A stretch of DNA of 64,000 nucleotides. It comes from Acidilobaceae archaeon (lineage in GTDB: Archaea > Thermoproteota > Thermoprotei_A > Sulfolobales > Acidilobaceae). The stretch lies in NCBI GenBank assembly GCA_025058835.1, contig JANXEI010000002.1, positions 124,001 to 188,000 of the forward strand. Direction: 5' to 3'. Below the pieces are notes generated by a model. The model was not told the origin of the DNA. It worked only from the letters and a program-made list of their open reading frames with translations, and did no database searches. A program made the translations under genes and the position numbers. Below are positions 39,076 through 46,475 of the stretch, piece after piece; the first letter of the stretch is position 1, and every line of letters begins with the position of its first letter.

Positions 39076-41033
39076 AACTCCCTCACGATCTCGCCCATGA
39101 GAGGATCTGCCCGGTAACCGCCTAGCCTCCCTAGCTCCTCCCTGAAGCGCTCGCTCCGCAGGTGGGAGAGGAACCTCTTCACCGCCCCTTTCTCTAACTT
39201 CTCCCTCGGCACAAGGAAATCATACCTCTCCCACCCAAGACTTACGAAATCTAGCCCGTAGATCTCAGCAGCTGCCCGTATAGCGACCCCTACGTCAGCC
39301 TTACCTTGGGACACGGCTGCAGCCACTGCAGTGTGAGTCCGGACCTCATAGCTATAGCCTTCTATGGAGGAGGTCAGCTCCTCTAGACTCGCCCCCCTCT
39401 TCCTTGCCAGCTCTTTCAGCTTGGAGTCGAGCAGGAACCTAGTGCCAGAGCCCTTGTTCCTGTTCACAATCCTCAGCCTGAGGAGGTCCTCTATGCCTTT
39501 GATTTCCATCGGGTTCCCTCTAGGCACCAGTAGCCCCTGCTCGCGCAGGTAGCCCCTCACGAGCACCACGCCCTTTGCCCCGTACTTCTCCAGAATGGGC
39601 ACATTGTATTCGCCGCTCTCCTCATCTACTATATGTAACCCAGCGACGTCTGCCTCACCTCTTACTGCAGACCTCATCCCCTCGAGGGAACCCACGTTAA
39701 TCGTCTTTGCACGAATGCCTGACAGCGAGACGAGCCTGTCTAGAGCTACGTCGTGGCTCCCTACTATGTAGAGTTCTGCAGGGGAGTACTCATGGGAGAA
39801 GAGCGTTACCTCCACCTCCTCCCCTTCTGGCAAGTACTCCGTCGTCTCTGGCACCTGAAGGAAACCGTCAGCTTGGGCTAGCACCTTTATGGCGCCTGAC
39901 TCTGCAGAGAGCGGATATGCTACCACGCCTTTCCCAGTGTCTATGAGGCTGACCGGGTAGAGCCCCCTCCTCCCCCTCGCCCCCTCTGCCCTCACCGCAA
40001 GCCTGGCCTTTAGCCTCTGCTCCCTCTCCTCCTGGCAGAGCATCTTGAGGACTATGGGCTTCACGATGAGGCTGAATATCATGAGGGCAGAGCTGGGGTA
40101 GCCTGGGAGGCCTACGAGCGCCTTGCCGCTCCTCGAAACAGCCAGGACGGTCGGCTTGCCCGGCTTTACCTTCAGCCCGTGGACTATCACGCCCGGAGGC
40201 CCCATCTCAGCAAATACCTTGTATATCATGTCAGTAGGCCCAGCAGAGGTGCCGCCGGAAACTATCACCATGTCATACTGAGCCTCCGCCTCTCTCACCT
40301 TTCTCCTCATCTCATCCATGTCGTCCTTCACTATCCCTAGCAGGTGAGGCTCCGCCCCTAGCTTGAGGAGAGAGGAATATATTGAGTAGCTGTTTATGTC
40401 GTATATCTTCCCTATGCTGAGGGGTTCGCCCGGCGGCACCAGCTCGTCGCCAGTAGAGATCACGGCTACCCTTGGCTTCCTGAAGACCTGCACCTCCCTG
40501 ACTCCGAGGGCTGCGAGCACGCCCACCTCCCTCTCTCCTAGCTTCGTACACCTCCTCAGGACCAGCTCTCCTGCCGCAATGTCCCCTCCGGCGCTGAGCA
40601 CGTTCTCGCCCGGCACCGTCGGCCTGTACAGCATCACCTTCTCTCCTATCCTCTTGGTAAACTCCACCATGGCCACTGCGTTCGCTCCCGCAGGAAGGAA
40701 GGCGCCTGTAGAGATCTCTACTGCCTCTCCCCTCCCCACCCTGATCTCTGCCCTCCTGCCAGGAGAAACGGAACCCACTACCCTCAGCTCCACTGGGGAG
40801 AGCTCGCTTGCGCCGAAGGTATCCTCTGCCCTCAGGGCGTACCCGTCTACCGTGGACCTATCGAAGTGGGGCACGTCTATCGAGGCATAGACGTCCTCCG
40901 CAAGGACCCTGCCGAAGGCCCTATCCAAGCTGACCTTCTCAACGCCGAGAGTTTGAATGCTAAGCGATTTCTCGAGAGCTCCGAGTGCCTCTTCTGGGGT
41001 GAGGAGCTTGTGGTAGATCACTCTCTCCTTCAT
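39072..41033 (-). CDS. moeA: MoeA with C-terminal periplasmic-binding-like domain
   Basis: 653 residues, the long archaeal form. The MoeA part (1-~400) inserts Mo or W into molybdopterin-adenylate; signatures: YHKLLTPEEALGALEKS, FDRSTVDGYALRAED, VSGGTSAGPTDMIYKVF and LVGLPGYPSSALMIF. The C-terminal part (~415-653) is a PBP-like domain (AELYIVGSHDVALDRLV, NRNKGSGTRFLLDSKL, GKADVGVAIRAAAE) of the kind that binds oxyanions or ligands in ModA-like folds. FdhD lies directly upstream with a 4-base overlap. Confidence 0.94.
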   Translation of the reverse strand: MKERVIYHKLLTPEEALGALEKSLSIQTLGVEKVSLDRAFGRVLAEDVYASIDVPHFDRSTVDGYALRAEDTFGASELSPVELRVVGSVSPGRRAEIRVGRGEAVEISTGAFLPAGANAVAMVEFTKRIGEKVMLYRPTVPGENVLSAGGDIAAGELVLRRCTKLGEREVGVLAALGVREVQVFRKPRVAVISTGDELVPPGEPLSIGKIYDINSYSIYSSLLKLGAEPHLLGIVKDDMDEMRRKVREAEAQYDMVIVSGGTSAGPTDMIYKVFAEMGPPGVIVHGLKVKPGKPTVLAVSRSGKALVGLPGYPSSALMIFSLIVKPIVLKMLCQEEREQRLKARLAVRAEGARGRRGLYPVSLIDTGKGVVAYPLSAESGAIKVLAQADGFLQVPETTEYLPEGEEVEVTLFSHEYSPAELYIVGSHDVALDRLVSLSGIRAKTINVGSLEGMRSAVRGEADVAGLHIVDEESGEYNVPILEKYGAKGVVLVRGYLREQGLLVPRGNPMEIKGIEDLLRLRIVNRNKGSGTRFLLDSKLKELARKRGASLEELTSSIEGYSYEVRTHTAVAAAVSQGKADVGVAIRAAAEIYGLDFVSLGWERYDFLVPREKLEKGAVKRFLSHLRSERFREELGRLGGYRADPLMGEIVREF

Positions 41034-41737
41034 AGCTCCACCCTCTCTGGATACGTTAACACCCTGACCTCTCCTCCTCTTATCAGAACGAGCGTGAGGC
41101 CGAGGAGAGCAGCGTTCCTAAAGCCTCCATATAGCAAGCTCTTGAAGCCTGCTAGGATGGGGATGCCGCAATTAGCGACCATGGCGACGAGGTCAGCAGA
41201 GATCCTACCAGAGGCTATAGCAACAGACGAGCTAAGATCGGCGCCAGAGAGAAGCGACGTTCCTATCGCCTTTGCAACAGAGGAGAAACGGCTTACGTCA
41301 AAAGATACGAAGGCTCTCCTAGAGCTAGTGTCATATATACCCGCTGCCTGCAAGCCGTGGAACCTGTTCCTCTCCTCGAAGTCTCCCACCACCTCCCAGA
41401 AGACCTGCCTGTTTATCTTCAGCTTAGACCTCACGGGCGCCCCTCCCTCCACTAGTCCCACGCAGTCGTCCACGAAGAGCCTGGGCCTCTTGAGCTCCCC
41501 CCTAAGCCTCACGTCTACCCTCCTGTCGCTTCTGGAGATGCCCACAATGTCCCCCAGGGAGCTCACTGCGCGAGAGCCCACCAGAAAGCCCACCACTGCT
41601 TCCTCTACATGGCTGGGACTCATGACGAGCGTTGTAACGTAGGAGTCGTTAACGTAGAGGTCAAAGGCCTCGTCGATCGGCATTCTGATGTCCATCTCTT
41701 CCCTGAACTCTGCCCTTGCTTCGCTGACCTGGAACAA
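41030..41737 (-). CDS. fdhD: FdhD-family sulfurtransferase accessory protein
   Basis: 235 residues from TTG with GGGGGAGG upstream. FdhD hands sulfur to the molybdenum/tungsten cofactor of formate dehydrogenase-type enzymes. Matches: DIRMPIDEAFDLYVNDSYVTTLV at the N-terminus, HVEEAVVGFLVG, FHGLQAAGIYD, and the C-terminal VAMVANCGIPIL with LTLVLIRGGEVRVLTYPERVEL. The loop that holds two Cys (C-x-x-C) in E. coli FdhD has a single Cys here (FVDDCVGLVEGG). No formate dehydrogenase is in the window; its client must lie elsewhere. Confidence 0.85.
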   Translation of the reverse strand: MFQVSEARAEFREEMDIRMPIDEAFDLYVNDSYVTTLVMSPSHVEEAVVGFLVGSRAVSSLGDIVGISRSDRRVDVRLRGELKRPRLFVDDCVGLVEGGAPVRSKLKINRQVFWEVVGDFEERNRFHGLQAAGIYDTSSRRAFVSFDVSRFSSVAKAIGTSLLSGADLSSSVAIASGRISADLVAMVANCGIPILAGFKSLLYGGFRNAALLGLTLVLIRGGEVRVLTYPERVEL

Positions 41738-41801
41738 GGCGTCCTCCCCCTGATATGATACGGAGAGCTATTATTGATGAGGAGCCCGTGGGGCTATGTG
41801 G

Positions 41802-41898
41802 TGGGCCCGGAGGGATTCGAACCCCCGACCTACGGGTCTGGAGCCACAGCCCACGCCCCGGCGTGGTCCGCCGCTCTGCCTGGCTGAGCTACGGGCCC
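41802..41898 (-). tRNA. trnW-CCA: tRNA-Trp (CCA) with non-canonical intron
   Basis: Acceptor GGGCCCG/CGGGCCC, D-stem GCTC/GAGC, T-arm GGGGG-TTCGAAT-CCCTC. After removal of the 23-base intron the anticodon arm is GCGGG-CTCCAGA-CCCGT, giving anticodon CCA. Mature length 74. The 3' CCA appears to be encoded (41799-41801). A TATA box (CTATAAAC on the plus strand at 41927-41934) lies about 32 bases upstream. Confidence 0.92.
41845..41867 (-). other. 23-base tRNA-Trp intron at position 30/31 with BHB motif
   Basis: The precursor folds as a bulge-helix-bulge: 5' bulge GG|A, central helix CGGC paired with GCTG, 3' bulge TG|G, and an internal stem CCACGC/GCGTGG with a short loop. Cleavage after the second base of each bulge removes exactly 23 bases between tRNA positions 30 and 31, restoring a paired anticodon stem. 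Confidence 0.88.
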
Positions 41899-41926
41899 TT
41901 GCCCCCTCTGGAGAAGCTCCTGAGGA

Positions 41927-42409
41927 CTATAAACCTTTCAGGCTCCCGAGCAGTTTCTTCATAGCCCTGAGGGTAAAGCCCCACAGAACTAGATCTCCCT
42001 CTAGCGCTATACCCATAACCTTCCCCCTCCTCGGATGCATCACCTCTGCGGGTTCCTCCTTCGCGATCGAGAGAGGTATCCAGCCGACGAAGTCTATCTC
42101 CCTGCTCCTGGGCCTGGGCTCTATGGGGCCTGTGGGAGTACCAACTACGATCATGACCTTCCTCCTCCCCTTCCCCGCTGCCTCCACGCCTAGGTCCCCG
42201 AGAACCCTCACCGCAAAGGGCGGCACGTTCGCCTCTTCCCACGCCTCCCTCAGGGCTGCCTGGAGGGGGGTTTCTCCTCTCTCTATGGAGCCCCCCGGAA
42301 AGGCTACGTCACAGGCCCAATAGCTCTCTATGTCGCAGGACTTCCTCACTGCTAGCACCTTAGGCTCCCTTCCCCAGATGAGCGCTAGGACGGCCGAATC
42401 TGCCTCCAT
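41927..42409 (-). CDS. Nudix hydrolase, CoA-pyrophosphatase-like
   Basis: 160 residues. The Nudix box GGSIERGETPLQAALREAWEEANV (residues ~40-62) is complete. The preceding CDVAFPGG and the following GRRKVMIVVGTP and FTLRAMKKLL recall CoA pyrophosphatases (NudL type), though the diagnostic extra motif is not certain. Starts ATG, directly upstream of the tRNA-Trp promoter region and downstream of mptA by about 20 bases. Confidence 0.85.
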   Translation of the reverse strand: MEADSAVLALIWGREPKVLAVRKSCDIESYWACDVAFPGGSIERGETPLQAALREAWEEANVPPFAVRVLGDLGVEAAGKGRRKVMIVVGTPTGPIEPRPRSREIDFVGWIPLSIAKEEPAEVMHPRRGKVMGIALEGDLVLWGFTLRAMKKLLGSLKGL

Positions 42410-42430
42410 GGTTCCCCAATAAGGGAGCTG

Positions 42431-43294
42431 CTAGGTTAATATGGATTTGACGTCCTCCGCTCTAGCACTCAAATAGGCATAGAGGTTGTGAGGATGAATG
42501 CTCTCGTAGCTCTCAGCCTCCACCTCGAGCCACGCGTCGCCCCTCAGCCTGACCTCCTCTACCACGTTCTTGGCTGCTTCCCTTACCACGTCCTCGAGAA
42601 GCTTGGGCCTTCTGAAGGCCTCCCTCACGAGCTTTGCCTCCTCTGCCCTCTTCAGGAGGGATATGGAGGGGGCAGAGAGGCTCGCGAAGAGTGCCTTTGC
42701 AAGCTTCTCTATTCTCACCTGCTCCCCTCCTGTAACGACCCTGGCTCTAAGGTTGACCCTCTGCATGTGACTGACCCTCTCTCCATAGGTCGTCTCTGCA
42801 TACTCGAGGGCGCTGGGACAGACGGTCATCCCCGTGACCTCTACTGAGACCTTCCAGTTTCTCCCTTCCTCTCTCTTCATTTGGACCTCCGCCTCCACAT
42901 GGATGGGCTCAATGCCTCTGATGCCCTCGAATTCCACAGGAACGTAGTAGATGGTCTTGGCCCTCGTAACGACCTTTCTAGCATACGAATGTTTCTCCAG
43001 CAGCTTCCTGGCCACCTCTTCTAGATATTCCTCCAGACTTCTCCCCTCTCCTGAGAGCACTCCCAAGGCCTCCATGTTTCTAGAGAGGTGAGCGCCCCTC
43101 CTGTCTCCTGAGATCTCTACGTATAGCTCCAAGACAACGTCTAGGGCTATCTCGCCCTCTGGCGTGTGGAGCCTTATTCTCCTCTTTACGTCCTTGAACC
43201 CCACTTTTTCTATTACTAGGGAGATCTCGGGCGCCCTGTCCTGGAGCTCCACTCCTGCTCCCAGCAAGGGCTTCTCCCGAGCCCAAATATTCAA
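42431..43294 (-). CDS. mptA: GTP cyclohydrolase, FolE2/MptA type
   Basis: 287 residues. Family COG1469: DVVLELYVEISGDRRGAHLSRNMEA (residues ~52-76), the metal-site Cys in TGMTVCPSALEYAETTYG, and ESYESIHPHN near the C-terminus. It opens GTP as the first step to a pterin. In archaea with tetrahydromethanopterin the MptA product is a cyclic phosphate; in other archaea the same family may feed archaeosine or folate synthesis. The TTG start overlaps the pheT stop (TTGA), so it is translated in the pheS-pheT transcript. Confidence 0.93.
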   Translation of the reverse strand: MNIWAREKPLLGAGVELQDRAPEISLVIEKVGFKDVKRRIRLHTPEGEIALDVVLELYVEISGDRRGAHLSRNMEALGVLSGEGRSLEEYLEEVARKLLEKHSYARKVVTRAKTIYYVPVEFEGIRGIEPIHVEAEVQMKREEGRNWKVSVEVTGMTVCPSALEYAETTYGERVSHMQRVNLRARVVTGGEQVRIEKLAKALFASLSAPSISLLKRAEEAKLVREAFRRPKLLEDVVREAAKNVVEEVRLRGDAWLEVEAESYESIHPHNLYAYLSARAEDVKSILT

Positions 43295-44910
43295 GTCAGT
43301 TTGGAGAGGAGGGTAAGGTTGAGTTCTGCCACTGCAACTGGATATTCAAGGCCCACGGAGATTAAGATCTCAGGCCTTACCTCCCCTAGGAAGCCTATCA
43401 CCTCTCCCCTTACGAGGAGTTCCCCGGTCCTGCCGACCATGGTTATGGAGCTCTCCCCGGGCCTTGCGGAGAACTCTATTCCCAGGACCCTGAGGGCGCT
43501 GTAGAGGGGCGCCTGGATCTGCTCATAGCTTACCTCTTCGTCCATTATTGCCATAGCGAGGTGTTCCTCGTCCACTACCTTGCCCGACCTCGACCTGAAC
43601 GCCACAGGCCCTATCTCGAAGACCTTCACCGGCTTGCTGACGTGGGAAGCCTCTGAGAACATTCTTAGCATAGTGCTAGCAATGTTAGGCCTGAGCACGC
43701 TGTACTCTATCTGTACAGGGTTCAGGACCTCAACAGCCGCCTCCCTAAGTCCCATGGCCTCGAGCAGAGATGGACTAGTGAGGGAGAGCTGCATCACCTC
43801 TGTGAAGCCCATGCCCACGAGGAGAGAGCGGAGCCTCCTCTCAAGTAGGGAGAGCCTGTCATAGCTACCCCTAAGGGCGTAGAGCTCCCTTGGCCTCTCG
43901 GGGCCTAAGTTCTCATAACCTACGTATATGGCTATGTCCTCTGCCAAATCTATGGGCTTGAACACGTCCACGCGGAATGGCGGTACCTTCACGACCAACT
44001 GCTCCCCTGCCACGTCAACGTTGTACCTCATCCTCCTCAGCACTGCCGCTGCCTCCTCCAGCGACATCTTGGCCCCGAGCGATCCCACAACTTCCCTCTC
44101 GCTAACCCTGATCTCCTTCTGCTCCAAGAGCGGGTACTCTGCTCCTGCTACCAGAACCTTTCCGATCCTCCCTCCCCTCTCTGCCAGGTTAGATGTCAGC
44201 ACATCTAAGATTACAGAGGCCGTCTCTAGGTTAGTAGCCGTCACGTCTATGAAAAGGTCCCTCGTCCCCACCTCCACCCTTGTCAGCTCCGAGTTAAGGA
44301 CCGGAGGAACTGCTATGATCTCGTGACCTGCCTCTAGGACCGGATGTAGTTCCCCATACCTGGCTATTGCGCCATACTGAAATCCCTTTTCAGTCTCCTC
44401 TAGCACCTCCTTGATGCTCTTCCTCCCCCCGCCGAGGGGCTGGAACTCCCTATCTATCCTGTCCATCTTGTACACTATCTCCCTGGAGGGGAGCTTGGAA
44501 AGGTCGTGGAAGCCTATGGCCGCCTTCTTCCTCCTCCTGCCCAACCCCTCGTTCAGTTTCTCCTGGAACTGGATCAGCTCCTCCAGGAAGTCCTCGCTGT
44601 CCACGTTCACGCCGTAGACCACTGCTGCTACTATGTAAGGCCTAGTGGGCACCTGCTCCGCCTCCACCTTCACGCCGCTCCTCTCTGACAAAGGCTCCCT
44701 CCAGCCCTCCTCTCCCATGATGCCCCTCACTGCCCTTGCCAGCCCTTCTCCAATGAACATGTCGGGCCTATCGGCGTTGACCTCTACCACAAAGTACCCT
44801 TCCGCCTCCTCCGACTCGCTCTTGAGCCTGAAGAGGGCCTCCTTGAGCTCCTCAGGGCTAAGGCCGGTGAGGTCGCTCAGCCTCCACTGCTTGAACCTCA
44901 GGACTGGCAC
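43291..44910 (-). CDS. pheT: phenylalanyl-tRNA synthetase beta subunit
   Basis: 539 residues, the archaeal/eukaryotic length without the bacterial tRNA-binding N-terminal domain. Early VVEVNADRPDMFIGEGLARAVRG, B5 domain (EQKEIRVSEREVVGSLGAKMS...RVDVFKPIDLAEDIAIYVGYENL), and a degenerate class II domain with VLNPVQIEYSVLRPNI and LASTMLRMF-type elements. Acts as alpha2-beta2 with PheS in the cytosol. It begins 3 bases after the pheS stop and runs into mptA. Confidence 0.96.
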   Translation of the reverse strand: MPVLRFKQWRLSDLTGLSPEELKEALFRLKSESEEAEGYFVVEVNADRPDMFIGEGLARAVRGIMGEEGWREPLSERSGVKVEAEQVPTRPYIVAAVVYGVNVDSEDFLEELIQFQEKLNEGLGRRRKKAAIGFHDLSKLPSREIVYKMDRIDREFQPLGGGRKSIKEVLEETEKGFQYGAIARYGELHPVLEAGHEIIAVPPVLNSELTRVEVGTRDLFIDVTATNLETASVILDVLTSNLAERGGRIGKVLVAGAEYPLLEQKEIRVSEREVVGSLGAKMSLEEAAAVLRRMRYNVDVAGEQLVVKVPPFRVDVFKPIDLAEDIAIYVGYENLGPERPRELYALRGSYDRLSLLERRLRSLLVGMGFTEVMQLSLTSPSLLEAMGLREAAVEVLNPVQIEYSVLRPNIASTMLRMFSEASHVSKPVKVFEIGPVAFRSRSGKVVDEEHLAMAIMDEEVSYEQIQAPLYSALRVLGIEFSARPGESSITMVGRTGELLVRGEVIGFLGEVRPEILISVGLEYPVAVAELNLTLLSKLT

Positions 44911-44913
44911 TCC

Positions 44914-46362
44914 TCACCACCTCGCCCTGAACTTCCTAATGAAGTCCACATCGCTAGTGTACAAGATCCTTATGTCCGGAATGCCGAAGCTGGCTGCAGC
45001 AAGCCTCTCGATCCCGAAGCCCCAAGCTCCTACCGGATAGTCCAGCCCTGCCATCTCCAGCACCTCTGGCCTGAACAGTCCTGCACCGTATAGCTCCAGC
45101 CACTTCCCGTTGGGGAGCCTCACATAACCCTCTACGCTGGGCTCTGTGAAGGGGAAGTAGGCCGGCTTGAACTTCACCTCCAGGCCGAGCCTTTCGGAAA
45201 CGTCCTTTAGCGTGCCGAGGAGCTCCCTGAAAGTGTAACCAGGATACCCCTCTATGCCATCAAGCTGGTGGAACTCGGGGAGGTGAGTTGCGTCCACTGC
45301 ATCCCTCCTGTACACTCTCCCTATGGTGAAGAACCTCATCGGAGGTCTGGGCCTAGCGATGAGGGTGCGGGCGGAGACTGCAGTGGTCTGGCTCCGGAGC
45401 ACTAGTCTAGCTGCTACCTGCGGGTCCCACTTGTACCTCCAGCTCCTCTCATGTACCTGGGCGACCCTCCCGATCAGCTCCCCGTATTCCGATAGGTCGG
45501 CAGCCTCCCCCTTCAGCCAGAGGGAGTCGTGGATCTCTCTAGCAGGATGATCTTGAGCCTGGAAGAGGAGGTCGAAGTTGAACAGCTCTAGCTCCACAAC
45601 GTTACCCCTTACCTCCTTGAACCCCATCTCCTTGAAGAGGTCGCGAAGGCGCTCGATGAACTCTGCCAAGAAGTGCGCCCTTGCAGGGAGCACCTCTGGC
45701 GGTTCTGCCCTCACGTCATATGACCTGAACTTGAAGGACCGCCAGGCCCCGCTCTTCAGCATGGAGGACGTGAGCCGGGACATCTCTACCCTTGCATCCT
45801 TGAGGACTTCCTCGAGGTCCCTCGTAACGGTGACTAACAGCTCCTTCTCTTCTACCTCTTCGACGAGTCCTCTACTCCTCAGCTCCTCTAGCAGCTCCCT
45901 CTGCGGTAGCCTTCCCTCCCTGCACTCCTCTAGGGCCCTCCTCAAGTGAGCTACCCTCTCCAAGGCCTCCTCTCTTGGAAGGGAGAGCCTCACGACGCCT
46001 CCTGCTATAGATACTAGACCCTTCCTCCTTGCCTGCCCTACTGCTATGCCTGCTTCCTCCCCCAGCATTTCAGATAGCTCTTTAAGCGGTGTCCCTCCCT
46101 CGTCTATGCTCCTAATGAGCCTCTCCTCTGGCAGTCCCCTCCGGAGCGCGTCCTCTCCTCTCGAGGTGAGCCTAGGCCTCCAGATCGAGCTCTCCCTGAC
46201 CTCTACTATCCCCTTCTCTTTCAGCAACATCAGTATGCTGGCTAACTTTGACCTCTCGAGCCCAAGGACTGCGGATGCTTTGGAGAGGGAGCCCGAGGAG
46301 AACCCCCTCTCCCTCATCAGCCTCACTACTTCGTACTCCCCCTCGCTGAAGACATAAACAAT
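44914..46362 (-). CDS. pheS: phenylalanyl-tRNA synthetase alpha subunit
   Basis: Catalytic subunit. N-terminal winged helices (~1-130), then the class II core: motif 2 FFTIGRVYRRDAVDATHLPEFHQLDGIEG and motif 3 GFGIERLAAASFGIPDIR. The first canonical start is GTG 46326 (470 residues), but it would cut into the first helix. The frame upstream reads VYVFSEGEYEVV, which belongs to that helix. Between the TATA box (GCCTATAAG near 46394-46402, initiation ~46372) and this helix the only candidate is ATT at 46362, used here with low certainty. A small sequencing error near the G5 run is another possibility. Confidence 0.93.
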   Translation of the reverse strand: MVYVFSEGEYEVVRLMRERGFSSGSLSKASAVLGLERSKLASILMLLKEKGIVEVRESSIWRPRLTSRGEDALRRGLPEERLIRSIDEGGTPLKELSEMLGEEAGIAVGQARRKGLVSIAGGVVRLSLPREEALERVAHLRRALEECREGRLPQRELLEELRSRGLVEEVEEKELLVTVTRDLEEVLKDARVEMSRLTSSMLKSGAWRSFKFRSYDVRAEPPEVLPARAHFLAEFIERLRDLFKEMGFKEVRGNVVELELFNFDLLFQAQDHPAREIHDSLWLKGEAADLSEYGELIGRVAQVHERSWRYKWDPQVAARLVLRSQTTAVSARTLIARPRPPMRFFTIGRVYRRDAVDATHLPEFHQLDGIEGYPGYTFRELLGTLKDVSERLGLEVKFKPAYFPFTEPSVEGYVRLPNGKWLELYGAGLFRPEVLEMAGLDYPVGAWGFGIERLAAASFGIPDIRILYTSDVDFIRKFRARW

Positions 46363-46475
46363 AGCAGATCCCGTCCTCAGGGGAGCGCTGGGGCTTATAG
46401 GCTACATGGGTCAGGCCTCACACGGTCTCTCACTGGCAGTGCCTCGACCCGGAGTCGCTCCTCATCCCGCATACC

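Noticed and set aside
46327-46475. Possible C/D box small RNA in the gap between pheS and polB (CTGA and a GATGAG-like box on the minus strand)
   Set aside because: Only the D box is convincing; the C and internal boxes deviate and no guide match could be verified. The stretch is better read as the pheS promoter region with nothing else visible.
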